Shown piece after piece: positions 54,763 to 64,000 of a stretch of 64,000 bases of DNA. The translations under genes were made by a program, and so were the position numbers. The notes under the pieces were generated by a model, which saw nothing but the letters and a program-made list of their open reading frames with translations, searched no databases and was not told the DNA's origin. Positions within the stretch are counted from its first letter, which is position 1. Every line of letters begins with the position of its first letter. This DNA comes from an uncultured Sphingomonas sp. (lineage in GTDB: Bacteria; Pseudomonadota; Alphaproteobacteria; Sphingomonadales; Sphingomonadaceae), in assembly GCF_913776855.1 (NCBI RefSeq), contig NZ_CAJYQD010000028.1, forward strand, positions 1 through 64,000, read 5' to 3'.

Positions 54763-56085
54763 CTACATCGTGTCCGCCCGTTTCGCGTCGATCGCGTCGC
54801 GCACCTTGCGGAACGCGGCCATCGCGGCAACAGGGATCACGCGGCCGCCGCCGGTCTCTATCGACATCGGGTCGACCGCCTGCCCGTCGATATGGACCTC
54901 GTAATGCAGATGCGGGCCGGTCGAACGGCCGGTGGTGCCGACTTCGCCGATCGGCGTACCCTGTGCCACGCGGGCACCCGGTACGATGGCCGGGGCGATG
55001 CGGTTCAGGTGCAGGTAGAGCGTTTCCCAGCCATTGTCGTGGCGCAACCGGATGAAATTGCCGTTGGGGCCTTTCATCGCCGCAAAGGTGACGGTCGCGT
55101 CCCCGGCCGCGAAGATCGGCGTTCCGGTCGGCGCGGCGAAATCGGTACCGCGATGCATCTTGCGAAAGCCCAGGATCGGATGACCGCGCATTCCGAAGCC
55201 CGAGCTGATCCGCGCGGCATCGACGGGCGTGCGCATCAGCGCGCGCCGGCTGCTGCGCCCGCTACTGTCGAACCATTCCGCCTCCGCATCGCCGGGCAGG
55301 CGATATTGGTAGAGTGCACGGGTCTTGGCCGGCGTGGCGAGCGAGGCATAGATGAGCCGCGGCGTGCCGACGACCTCACCGTCGGGGTTCACCCGTTCCT
55401 CGAACCCCGCTTCGAACACGTCGCCCGCCGACACTTCGCGCTGAATGTCGAAATCATAGCGGAAGGCGTTGGCGAACGCACCGACCAGTACGTCGCTGAC
55501 CCCGGCCGCGACGGCGGAACTGTAGAAACTTTCGCCGTCCAGCTCGCCCCGCACGAAGCGCATCCGACGCGTGAGGTTGGCCGACAGCGGCCTAGCGGCC
55601 AGCGTATCGTGGTTCCCCCGCTCGATCGCGACCCCGCCGCCATCGACATGGGTGACGGTGGCGGCGTGCAGCGTCGTCCCGGCCAGCGTCACGTCGAGCC
55701 GGAGCAGCCCCGGCGTATCGCCGAGCGCAGCCTGCGCCAACGCGGCGGCGCGGGCGGCATCGGCCGGATCGATGCCCAGCGACCGCAGGGTCGGGTCGAT
55801 TGCGGCGGGGCTGGCGATGTTGAGGACCCGCTGGTCGTAGGATGTGCCGGCGGCGGCAGGGGACGCGGGTGCGGGGCCGGTGACCGTTTCGTCCGACGGG
55901 CGCGCGCCATAGGCGAGGATCGCACCGCCCAGGGTCACGGCGATGCCGGCGATCAGCGGCAATGGGTTGCGTGCGCGCTCGATCGGCGCTGGGGGCGGGA
56001 CTGCCGCCGCGACCGTTGGTGCTGGTCGGGGCCGGCTCCACGAGCGCGGGTCGTAGGACGGTTCGGAATCGTCGCGATGCTGCAT
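54763..56085 (-). CDS. M23 family peptidoglycan endopeptidase, N-terminal TM anchor
   Basis: MHRGTDFAAPTGTPIFAAGDATV and GPHLHYEVHIDGQAVDP motifs; N-terminal TM. Confidence 0.93.
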   Translation of the reverse strand: MQHRDDSEPSYDPRSWSRPRPAPTVAAAVPPPAPIERARNPLPLIAGIAVTLGGAILAYGARPSDETVTGPAPASPAAAGTSYDQRVLNIASPAAIDPTLRSLGIDPADAARAAALAQAALGDTPGLLRLDVTLAGTTLHAATVTHVDGGGVAIERGNHDTLAARPLSANLTRRMRFVRGELDGESFYSSAVAAGVSDVLVGAFANAFRYDFDIQREVSAGDVFEAGFEERVNPDGEVVGTPRLIYASLATPAKTRALYQYRLPGDAEAEWFDSSGRSSRRALMRTPVDAARISSGFGMRGHPILGFRKMHRGTDFAAPTGTPIFAAGDATVTFAAMKGPNGNFIRLRHDNGWETLYLHLNRIAPAIVPGARVAQGTPIGEVGTTGRSTGPHLHYEVHIDGQAVDPMSIETGGGRVIPVAAMAAFRKVRDAIDAKRADTM

Positions 56086-56153
56086 GGCCTGCCCTTGGAA
56101 CCAATAGCTGCCTCGGGCGTCCCTTGGGCAGATATTGCTGTGGCGAAACGATC

Positions 56154-56169
56154 TGGCATGAACTTGGCT
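56154..56169 (+). promoter_or_regulatory. Candidate sigma-54-like promoter upstream of tssK (TGGCATGAACTTGGCT)
   Basis: 10/12 matches to TGGCACG-N4-TTGCW with the GG and GC doublets at correct spacing; about 40 nt upstream of GTG 56208. Confidence 0.35.
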
Positions 56170-56207
56170 CCGGCGCGGTGTTTTCGGCCAAGAGGGGGGA
56201 GAGGTTG

Positions 56208-57542
56208 GTGAAGAACCGGGTGGCGTGGTCCGAGGGTATGTTCCTGCGGCCGCAGCATTTTCAGGCGCAGGACCGCCATGCCGAAGCGCAGCTGAACGCA
56301 CGCATCGCCTCGATCCGCCCCTGGCCATGGGGGCTGACCGAACTGGTCATCGACGAGGATGTGGCGACGCTCGGCAAGTTCGCGGTGACCCGTGCGACCG
56401 GCATCCTGCCCGACGGCACCCCCTTCGCCATCCCCGACGACATCCCGCCGCCGCCGCCGCTCGACATCCCGACCGACGCCCGCGATGCGCTCATCTCGCT
56501 CACGCTGCCGGTCGCGCAGGCCGGCGCGACGCAGTTTCGCGAGGCGGACAGCGACAGCCTCGACGCCCGCTTCCTGGTAGACGATGCCGAGGTTGCCGAC
56601 AGTTTTTCGAGCGACCGGACCAGCGAGCCGGTCGGCCTCGCCCGCCCCAATCTCCGCTTCGGCGTCACCCGCGACCAGACCTATGGCCGGGTGACGCTGG
56701 GCCTCGCGAAAGTGCGCGAGGTGCAGAACAAGCGGGTGATGCTCGACGACCGGTACATCCCGGCGACCTTGGACATCGCGGCGGCGGCGCGGTTGCGCGG
56801 CGGCCTGTCGGACATTGCCGGCCGCGCCGGACAGCGGGCGGGCGAGCTGGCACTCCGCGCGGTCGAGGCGACCGATGGCGGGTCGGACACCTTTGCCGGG
56901 TTCCTGCTGTTGCAGGCGCTCAACCGCTGGCTGCCGGTGCTCGACCATCTCCAGCATCTGCCGATGGTGCATCCCGAACGGCTGTTCGAGGCGCTGGTAT
57001 CGATGGCGGGCGAACTCGCGACGCTGATCCGTCCCGAACGCCGCGCGCCGCCGCTGCCGCGCTACGACCATGTCGATCCGCAGCAATGTTTCGATCCGGT
57101 GTTCGACCTGCTGCAATCGATGCTGTCAGCGGTGTTCGAACGCTCGGCGGTGCAACTGCCGCTCGATCAGGCGGGGCCGGGGGCGTATGTGTCGCGGATC
57201 ACCGATCACGCGCTGTACCAGACCGGCTATTTCTACCTCGCGGTATCGGCCGCCGCGCCGGTCGAGGAAATTCGCGGGCTGTTCCCCTCGGTCGCGAAGA
57301 TCGGCGCGGTGCAGCGGATGCGGCAGATCGTCGATTCCGCGCTGCCCGGCGTCCCGCTGCGCCACACGCCTACGCCGCCGCCGCAGCTGCGCGTGCTGCC
57401 GGGCTTCGTCTATTTCGAGCTGGATCGCGGTGTTCCCGACTGGGCCGAGTTCCAGCAGGCGACGGCGCTGGGGCTGCATGTCGCGGGTGACTGGCCGGGG
57501 CTGAAGCTCGAACTATGGTGCGTGAAGCGGAGCGCGCGGTGA
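56208..57542 (+). CDS. tssK: T6SS baseplate protein TssK
   Basis: KNRVAWSEGMFLRPQHFQAQDRHAEAQL. Confidence 0.97.
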   Translation: MKNRVAWSEGMFLRPQHFQAQDRHAEAQLNARIASIRPWPWGLTELVIDEDVATLGKFAVTRATGILPDGTPFAIPDDIPPPPPLDIPTDARDALISLTLPVAQAGATQFREADSDSLDARFLVDDAEVADSFSSDRTSEPVGLARPNLRFGVTRDQTYGRVTLGLAKVREVQNKRVMLDDRYIPATLDIAAAARLRGGLSDIAGRAGQRAGELALRAVEATDGGSDTFAGFLLLQALNRWLPVLDHLQHLPMVHPERLFEALVSMAGELATLIRPERRAPPLPRYDHVDPQQCFDPVFDLLQSMLSAVFERSAVQLPLDQAGPGAYVSRITDHALYQTGYFYLAVSAAAPVEEIRGLFPSVAKIGAVQRMRQIVDSALPGVPLRHTPTPPPQLRVLPGFVYFELDRGVPDWAEFQQATALGLHVAGDWPGLKLELWCVKRSAR

Positions 57543-58903
57543 CCGAAGACGGCGACGAGGGCGACAAGACGGTCTTCCGGCCGTCGCCATTGCAGGGGCT
57601 GCGACAGAATGCGGCGTCGGGTGCGGGCTATGGCGCGCCGCCGCCCCTGTCGCGGACCGGCCATGCGCCGGGCGGGGGGAGCCTTGCGCCTTCGCGGCTG
57701 GCCGATGACGACGTGCCGCTGCCAGCCACCCCGCCCAAGGTGCGCAACATCATGCTGGCGGAGGCCGAACCGGTGCTGGCGCTGCTGGCGGCGGTGCGCG
57801 CCGGGCGGGTGCGGATGCCGATGCCCGAATTCCACCGCGAATGTGCCAAGGCGATCGCGACGTTCGAGCGCGCGATCGCACCGCACTATCCGGAGGAAAA
57901 GCGCCAGCGCGCCAAATATGCCGTCTGCGCCACCGCCGACGATATCGCGCAGAACCTGCCCGGCATCGGCACCGATGGCGCCGAATGGGCGCGCCGGTCG
58001 ATGGTCGTGCAGTTCTTCCACGAAAATATCGGCGGCGACCGCTTCTGGCAGCTGGTCGACGACATGCTGCGCACGCCCAGCGACAATCTCGACCTGATCG
58101 AGCTGTTCCATGCGTGCCTCGCCGCCGGGTTCGAGGGGCGGTTCCGCGTGATGCCCGATGGGCGGCGGCGGTTGCAGGAGATCATGACGCGGCTGTACGG
58201 CGCGCTGCCGCATGTCCGCGCGCTGTCGCAGGTCGAACTGGTCCCCAACTGGCGCGGCGAAAAGGCGCCGCCGGCACGGATCGGGATGAATATCCTCGCG
58301 CTTGCGGCGGCGGGTGCGCTGGCGCTGCTGGTTCTGGCCTATGCCGTGCTGCGGCTGATGCTGGCGTCGAGCGGCGACCTGCCGACCGACCGGCTGGCGG
58401 CGCTCAACCCCGACAGTCGCCTGACCCTGTCGCGTCCGGCCGAAGCGATGACGGCGGCGCGCAGCGAACAGGCATCGCGCCTCGCCAAATTCCTCGAACC
58501 CGAAATCCGCGAAGGGCTGGTGACCGTCGAGGAGGATGCGCAGACGGTGCGGGTGCGCACCACCGTCGGGCAGCTGTTCGAATCCGGTTCGGACGAACTG
58601 GAGCCGGGCCGCGAGACGCTGTTCCACCGCATCGGTCGCGCGATCGAGGGGGAAAAGGGATCGGTGCTGATCGAGGGTCATGCCGATAACGACCGCGTGG
58701 CGACCGTGCGCTTCCCCGACAATATGGCGCTGTCGGAGGCGCGGGCCGAAACGGTCGGGCGGCTGATCCGCGACGACCTGTCCGACCCGTCGCGCGTGAC
58801 GACCAAGGGGCTGGGGGAAAGCGTGCCGATCGCATCGAACGATACGCCCGAGGGCAAGTCGCAGAACCGCCGGGTCGAGATCATCGTGCCGAGGCGCCAG
58901 TGA
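57539..58903 (+). CDS. tssL: T6SS membrane protein TssL (DotU) with C-terminal OmpA/PG-binding domain
   Basis: YAVCATADDIAQN...SMVVQFFHENIGGDRFWQLVDDM; TM; OmpA domain VLIEGHADNDRVATVRFPDNMALSEARAETV. Confidence 0.95.
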   Translation: MTEDGDEGDKTVFRPSPLQGLRQNAASGAGYGAPPPLSRTGHAPGGGSLAPSRLADDDVPLPATPPKVRNIMLAEAEPVLALLAAVRAGRVRMPMPEFHRECAKAIATFERAIAPHYPEEKRQRAKYAVCATADDIAQNLPGIGTDGAEWARRSMVVQFFHENIGGDRFWQLVDDMLRTPSDNLDLIELFHACLAAGFEGRFRVMPDGRRRLQEIMTRLYGALPHVRALSQVELVPNWRGEKAPPARIGMNILALAAAGALALLVLAYAVLRLMLASSGDLPTDRLAALNPDSRLTLSRPAEAMTAARSEQASRLAKFLEPEIREGLVTVEEDAQTVRVRTTVGQLFESGSDELEPGRETLFHRIGRAIEGEKGSVLIEGHADNDRVATVRFPDNMALSEARAETVGRLIRDDLSDPSRVTTKGLGESVPIASNDTPEGKSQNRRVEIIVPRRQ

Positions 58904-61900
58904 TGCGGCGGTTCTTCACCAACTGGTACGCAGTGACGCTGCTGTCGGCGCTGGTGCTGGCGCTGATCGTCCTGTTCGCGCTGCCGCTATTATTCGCCTT
59001 TTTCCGGCCGTGGAGCGTGCGGATCGCGTTCGTCGTCGGCATCGCGCTGCTGTGGGGCGCATGGTGGGGATGGCGGCGGTGGCGCGCCAAGAAACGGTCC
59101 GATGCGATTGCCAAGGAACTGGCCGGCCCCGACGCGGCGGAGGAAGAGAGCAAGGCGCTCGGCAGCCGCATAGGCGACGCGCTGGCCAAGCTGCGCAGCG
59201 CATCGGGCAATCGCCGCGACTATCTCTACAGCCGCCCCTGGTATGTCATCATCGGCCCGCCGGGCGCGGGCAAGACGACGGCGTTGCTCCATTCGGGGCT
59301 GCGCTTTCCGTTCGTCGAACAGGCGGCGAAGGGCTTGGGTGGCACCCGCAACCTCGACTTCTGGTTCGCCGACGAAGCGGTGCTGGTCGATACCGCCGGG
59401 CGCTATACCACGCAGGATTCGGACGCGACCGTCGATGCGGCGGGATGGAGCGCGTTTCTCGGCCTCCTCAAACGCCACCGCCCGGCGCAACCGATCAACG
59501 GCATCATCGTCGCGATCGGTGTCGATACTCTGGTCGGCAGCGACTGTGCGGCGATCGACGCCCATGCGAGCGCGGTGCGGCGGCGGCTGGTCGAACTGCG
59601 CCGGACGCTGGAAACGGCGGTCCCGGTCTATCTGGTCGTGACCAAGGCCGATCTGCTGGCCGGGTTCGACACCTATTTCGACGATCTGGACGTCGAGGGG
59701 CGGCGTGCGGTGTTCGGCGCAACCTTGCCCTATGCCGATGGTCGTCCGAGCGCCGAGGCGCTGGCACAGGCGTTCGACGTGTCGGCGCAGGCGATCGCGG
59801 ACCGGCAGGCCCGACGGCTGTTCGAGGAGGTCGACCAGCGCCGGCGCGGCATGATGCTGGGCTTTCCGGCGCAGTTGCGGAGCCTGCGCACGCGATTGAT
59901 GCGCTTTGCCGAGGGCGCGTTCGTTGCCGGCGACGATGCGCCCGCACAACTGCGCGGCTTCTACCTGACCAGCGGCGTACAGGAAGGCGCGCCGCTCGAC
60001 CGCATCCTCGCCGCCATGGGCGATGTGTACGAAACGCCTGCGGGAGGGATGGAGACGCGCAGCCGCGCCTATTTCCTCAACCGGCTGCTGACCGAGGTGA
60101 TGTTCCCCGAAGCCGGGCTGGGGTCGACCGACCTGCGCGCGCGCACCCGGCACCGGGCGCGGTTGATCGCGGCGCTGGCGGCGATCGGGATCGCGACGGC
60201 TTTGGTACTGACCGCATGGGGCATCAGCTATGCCCGCAACCGCGCCTTCCAGAACCAGCTGGCGGCACGCGCGCAACTGGCCGAGAACCAGCTGCGCGAG
60301 GCGGGTGTCGATCTGGTGCAGGTCCGCGAGGACGATGCCGATCTGCGCGCGGCGCTGCCCGCGCTCGACACGCTGCGCAACCTGCCGCGCGGCTATGCCG
60401 AACGCCGCGCCGGTGGGCCGCCGCTGATGATGACGTTCGGGCTGTACCAGTCGAGTCTGAGCCAGCAGGCGGAGGAAAGCTACCGCGTCGCGCTGCGCCG
60501 CATCCTGCTGCCGCGCCTGTTGCTGCGGCTGGAGGCGGTGATGCGTGCCGACGGACGCGATCCGATGCGGCTGTACGAACCGCTCAAAGTCTATCTGATG
60601 CTCGGCCAGCAGGGGCCGATGGATGCGAAGGCGGTCAAGGCATGGGTCACCGCCGACTGGGCGGGCGAGCTGTATCCCGGTGCCGACAGCCAGGCGGAGC
60701 GCACTTCGCTGACGCGGCATCTCGACGCGCTGCTGGAGGACCGCGACATGGCGTCGGTGTGGCCCAATCGCCGCCCGCCGCTCGACGCTGGCCTCGTCGC
60801 CTCAGCGCGCGCGGCGGTACAGACGCTCAGCCTTGCCGATCGCGCCTATGCGGTGATGCGGCAAAAGGCGGCGTCGGCGGGTCCGGCATGGGAGGCGGCG
60901 AACATCCTGTCGCAAGGCGATGTGCTGGCGTTCGCCAATCCGGATGCGGTCGCGGCCTATCGCATCCCGTATTTCTTCACCCGCGCAGGCTATGAGAAGG
61001 CGTATCTGCCCGGCCTCGCGACGGTGCAGCAGGATCTGAAGCGCGACCTGTGGGTGCTGGGCGGCGCTGGGGAAGCCGGCGTCGGCGAGGAATTGTCGAA
61101 CGTCCGCCCCGGCGTCGCCGGGCTGTATGCCAAGGACTATATCGCCGCATGGGACGGGATCATCGCCGCGATGAAGCCCGGCGCCTATTTCCGCGACCCC
61201 GCCGCGTTCGGCGCGCTGACCAAGAGCCCGTCGCCCGTGAAGCGTCTGCTGCTCGAACTGCGCAAGAACACGATCTTCACCGGCGGGGTGCAGGCCGGGC
61301 TGGCGCGCGCCGGCCGCTATGGCATGAACCGGTCGCGTCTGGGCCGGGTCGCCAACGAGATCGGGCGTGACCGTGCCAGCGGGATCGACGCGGGGGACGA
61401 GATCACCGCCTATTTCGCCACCCTGCACGAATATGTCGGCGACGGGCGCGGATCGGCGCCGGTCGACGAGTTCATCGGCGGGATCAAGGCGGCGGGGCAG
61501 GCGGTGATCGCGGCGCAATCGGTCGGTGGCGGCGGCGGGTCGGACACGACCCAGGCGGCGATGGCGACCGCGCTCGCCACGGTGAAGGCATCGGCGGCGC
61601 AGGCTCCGCCCCAGCTGCAATCCTTCGTCAATGCAGCCGCAGGGGGCGGTGCGGCGGCGCAGATCGGCGCGGCAAGCGGTGCGGTGACCGATGCCTATGC
61701 CGAGAGCGTCCTTCCAGCCTGTCAGGGGGTTGCCCAGGAGCACTACCCTTTCTTCGCAAATGCCCCGGACGCGCCGATGGCTGAAACGCTGCGCGTGTTC
61801 GGGATGGGCGGGGTGATCGATTCCTTCGTGCAGCAGCGGCTGGCGAAGATGATTGATACCGGCGGTCCGGTATGGCGCTGGCGCGACGGCGATCCGGTGG

Positions 61901-62397
61901 CCGCGGCGCTCAACCCCGCGACACCCGAGGCGTTTGCCCGTAGCGCCGAACTGCGCGACCTGATGGCCGGCGGGCTGCCGATCAAGGTGGCGGTGGCGCG
62001 GTTCGGGCAGGGCGTCGGAACGGTCGAGCTGTCGAGCGGCGGTACGCGCTATCGCTTCACCCCGACCAGTAACCAACCGCGTCCGCTGCTCTGGTCGGCC
62101 AATGGCGGCCTGCCCGAGGCGTCGCTGATTCTCTATGGCCCCGCCGCGCCCAATGCCGCGCCTGCCGGGGGCGATGCGCCGCCGGGACCCGAGATCGCGC
62201 GGATCGAGGCGGAAGGGCCATGGGCGCTGTTCCGGCTGATGGACCGGGCGGAGAAGCGTAATGCCGGTGAGCAACAGATCGAGGCCGGGTTCGGCGACGG
62301 CGCGGCGCGCAGCTCGCTGGCCATCGCGCTGCCGACGAAGCGCAACCCGTTCAGCCGCGCCGGGCTGTGGTCGTTCCGCTGCCCGAGGGCGCTATGA
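58903..62397 (+). CDS. tssM: T6SS membrane protein TssM (IcmF)
   Basis: RPWYVIIGPPGAGKTTALLHSGLRFP Walker A; GTRNLDFWFADEAVLVDTAGRY. Confidence 0.97.
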   Translation: MRRFFTNWYAVTLLSALVLALIVLFALPLLFAFFRPWSVRIAFVVGIALLWGAWWGWRRWRAKKRSDAIAKELAGPDAAEEESKALGSRIGDALAKLRSASGNRRDYLYSRPWYVIIGPPGAGKTTALLHSGLRFPFVEQAAKGLGGTRNLDFWFADEAVLVDTAGRYTTQDSDATVDAAGWSAFLGLLKRHRPAQPINGIIVAIGVDTLVGSDCAAIDAHASAVRRRLVELRRTLETAVPVYLVVTKADLLAGFDTYFDDLDVEGRRAVFGATLPYADGRPSAEALAQAFDVSAQAIADRQARRLFEEVDQRRRGMMLGFPAQLRSLRTRLMRFAEGAFVAGDDAPAQLRGFYLTSGVQEGAPLDRILAAMGDVYETPAGGMETRSRAYFLNRLLTEVMFPEAGLGSTDLRARTRHRARLIAALAAIGIATALVLTAWGISYARNRAFQNQLAARAQLAENQLREAGVDLVQVREDDADLRAALPALDTLRNLPRGYAERRAGGPPLMMTFGLYQSSLSQQAEESYRVALRRILLPRLLLRLEAVMRADGRDPMRLYEPLKVYLMLGQQGPMDAKAVKAWVTADWAGELYPGADSQAERTSLTRHLDALLEDRDMASVWPNRRPPLDAGLVASARAAVQTLSLADRAYAVMRQKAASAGPAWEAANILSQGDVLAFANPDAVAAYRIPYFFTRAGYEKAYLPGLATVQQDLKRDLWVLGGAGEAGVGEELSNVRPGVAGLYAKDYIAAWDGIIAAMKPGAYFRDPAAFGALTKSPSPVKRLLLELRKNTIFTGGVQAGLARAGRYGMNRSRLGRVANEIGRDRASGIDAGDEITAYFATLHEYVGDGRGSAPVDEFIGGIKAAGQAVIAAQSVGGGGGSDTTQAAMATALATVKASAAQAPPQLQSFVNAAAGGGAAAQIGAASGAVTDAYAESVLPACQGVAQEHYPFFANAPDAPMAETLRVFGMGGVIDSFVQQRLAKMIDTGGPVWRWRDGDPVAAALNPATPEAFARSAELRDLMAGGLPIKVAVARFGQGVGTVELSSGGTRYRFTPTSNQPRPLLWSANGGLPEASLILYGPAAPNAAPAGGDAPPGPEIARIEAEGPWALFRLMDRAEKRNAGEQQIEAGFGDGAARSSLAIALPTKRNPFSRAGLWSFRCPRAL

Positions 62398-62837
62398 CCG
62401 CATGGGTGTTCGGCAAGCTGCCCGCGCATGGCGATTTCGTCGCACGCGGCATGGATGCGCCGACGCGAGGGAAGCTGGACGACTGGCTGGCGGCGGCGAT
62501 GGAGGCTGGGCGGGCGCGGTATCCGGACGATTTCGCCGACCGCTTCGATGTAGCGCCGCCGTGGCGCGCCGAAGGGAAGGGGGTGGCCGGCGCGGTCGCC
62601 GCGTCGCAGGATGCGGTGGGGCGACGCTTTCCGTTGTTGCTGCTGACCGATGGCGCGCAGCATGATTCCGCCGCGTGTGAGGAACTGCTCTATGCCGCGA
62701 TCACCGAAGGTTGGGATGCGGATCGGTTGTCGGCGGTGGGGGCACCCCCTTGCGAACCGGTGGCGCGGTGGTTCGGGGCGGAGCGCACGCTGGATGGCGC
62801 GCGTCCGGTCGAACTGATCGCCGGGATGCTGGCATGA
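62394..62837 (+). CDS. tagF: T6SS-associated protein TagF (ImpM)
   Basis: VFGKLPAHGDFVARGMDAPTRGKLDDWL. Confidence 0.92.
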   Translation: MTAWVFGKLPAHGDFVARGMDAPTRGKLDDWLAAAMEAGRARYPDDFADRFDVAPPWRAEGKGVAGAVAASQDAVGRRFPLLLLTDGAQHDSAACEELLYAAITEGWDADRLSAVGAPPCEPVARWFGAERTLDGARPVELIAGMLA

Positions 62838-63589
62838 GCGGTGCGGTCCGTGCGCGCGGGGTCGCCGCGACCCATCCGGGCCTCAAGCGCCGGATCAACG
62901 AGGACCGCTTCTGCGCGCGCCCCGATCTGGGGCTATGGGCGGTGGCCGATGGCATGGGCGGCCATGCCCATGGCGACTGGGCGTCGAACGCAGTGGTGCA
63001 GGCGCTGGAAGCGGTCGCCCTGCCCGCCGATTTCCATGACGCGACCCGCACTGTGGCGGATGCGGTTCACAGTGCGAACCGGCGTATCTGGGGCGAGGCG
63101 CAGCGGCGTACGCAGCAAATGGGATCGACCGTCGTCGCGTTGCTGGTGCAGAACGGGTGCTTCTCGGCGATCTGGGTCGGCGACAGCCGCGCCTATGTGC
63201 TGCGCGACGGGGTGCTGCACCCGCTGACCCGCGACCATAGCCAGGTGCAGGAGATGGTCGATCGCGGGCTGATCTCACCCGAACAGGCGCGCGACCATCC
63301 CCGCGGCCATGTGCTGGCGCGGGCAGTCGGCGTCGGTGCGCGGCTGGAGGTCGATGTCGTCACCGACGATGCGCTGCCGGGCGACCTGTTCCTGCTGTGC
63401 AGCGACGGGCTCACTGCGACCACCGACGAGGCGACGATCGCGGCCGTCATGGCGATGCCCGACCGGCAGGCGGCGCTCGACCGACTGGTCGCCGGCGCGC
63501 TGGCCGGGGGGGCGCCCGATAACGTGACGGTCGTGCTGGTCGCGGTCGAGGAAGCGACCGCGCTGTCGCTGGGGCGGGGCGTCGCATGA
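62834..63589 (+). CDS. pppA: PP2C-type Ser/Thr phosphatase (T6SS PppA)
   Basis: NEDRFCARPDLGLWAVADGMGGHAHGDWAS, VGDSRAYVLRDG, GAPDNVTVVLV. Confidence 0.93.
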   Translation: MSGAVRARGVAATHPGLKRRINEDRFCARPDLGLWAVADGMGGHAHGDWASNAVVQALEAVALPADFHDATRTVADAVHSANRRIWGEAQRRTQQMGSTVVALLVQNGCFSAIWVGDSRAYVLRDGVLHPLTRDHSQVQEMVDRGLISPEQARDHPRGHVLARAVGVGARLEVDVVTDDALPGDLFLLCSDGLTATTDEATIAAVMAMPDRQAALDRLVAGALAGGAPDNVTVVLVAVEEATALSLGRGVA

Positions 63590-64000
63590 CCGGAGAGGAC
63601 GACGACGACCGCACCGTGTTCCAGCCGGGCGACGGCGACGCGGATCGCACCGTGTTCGAACCTGTCGGCGGCACGGCGACTCAGCGCAGCGCCCATATCC
63701 AGCCGGGCGACGTGCTGAACCACATGTTCGTCGTGCGCCGCTTCCTGGCGCGGGGCGGCATGGGCGAGGTGTTCGAGGGCGCGAACCTTGCCACCGACGA
63801 ACGTGTCGCGATCAAGGTGATGCTGCCGGCGCTGGCCGCCGATCCGAACGTCATCACGCTGTTCAAGCGCGAGGCGCAGACGCTGACCCGACTGCATCAT
63901 GAGGCGGTGGTGCAGTATCGCGTGCTGGCCATGGAGCCGGAACTGGGCGTCCTCTACATCGTCACCGAATATATCGACGGGACGAGCCTGTCGGACATGC
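63586..64000 (+). CDS. Ser/Thr protein kinase (T6SS PpkA-like), truncated at window end
   Basis: MTGEDDDDRTVFQPGDGDADRTVFEP...FVVRRFLARGGMGEVFEGANLATDERVAIKVM (kinase Gly-loop and VAIK). Confidence 0.9.
   Translation, partial: MTGEDDDDRTVFQPGDGDADRTVFEPVGGTATQRSAHIQPGDVLNHMFVVRRFLARGGMGEVFEGANLATDERVAIKVMLPALAADPNVITLFKREAQTLTRLHHEAVVQYRVLAMEPELGVLYIVTEYIDGTSLSDM

Overview
High-GC alphaproteobacterial (Sphingomonas-like) chromosomal segment. About 1-25 kb is mostly housekeeping: hemA (partial), murI, plsY, dprA, topA, recQ, an alpha/beta hydrolase plus methyltransferase pair, an Atm1-type ABC exporter, a Coq4-like gene, recF, a receiver/HWE-kinase pair, a DEAD-box helicase, a YbbP/YbbA/TesA-like ABC-esterase locus and an M24 peptidase. 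About 25-64 kb is a type VI secretion (T6SS) locus: tagH, vgrG, ompA-like, tssA, tssB, tssC, hcp, tagJ, tssE, tssF, tssG, clpV ... tssK, tssL, tssM, tagF, pppA, ppkA (truncated at the window edge). Between clpV and tssK lies an unexpected insert with three parts. (i) Two candidate peptidoglycan-targeting effector/immunity pairs: a Tlde1/DUF2778-like L,D-transpeptidase-fold protein with a small 2-TM protein, and a PG-binding plus Cys/His amidase-like protein with a lipoprotein. In both pairs the genes overlap by ATGA. (ii) A two-partner secretion cassette: TpsB, a 2220-aa TpsA, a CHAT-protease lipoprotein overlapping tpsA by TTGA, and a CPBP intramembrane protease. (iii) An M23 endopeptidase on the minus strand. 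The TPS-CHAT-CPBP cassette embedded in the T6SS locus is the best candidate for an undescribed system. Other items of note are two strong operator-like palindromes, REP-like intergenic repeats, a histidine kinase with an apparently degenerate ATPase domain, and a methyltransferase with a lipoprotein-like signal. All calls come from reading the sequence; no database search was run.
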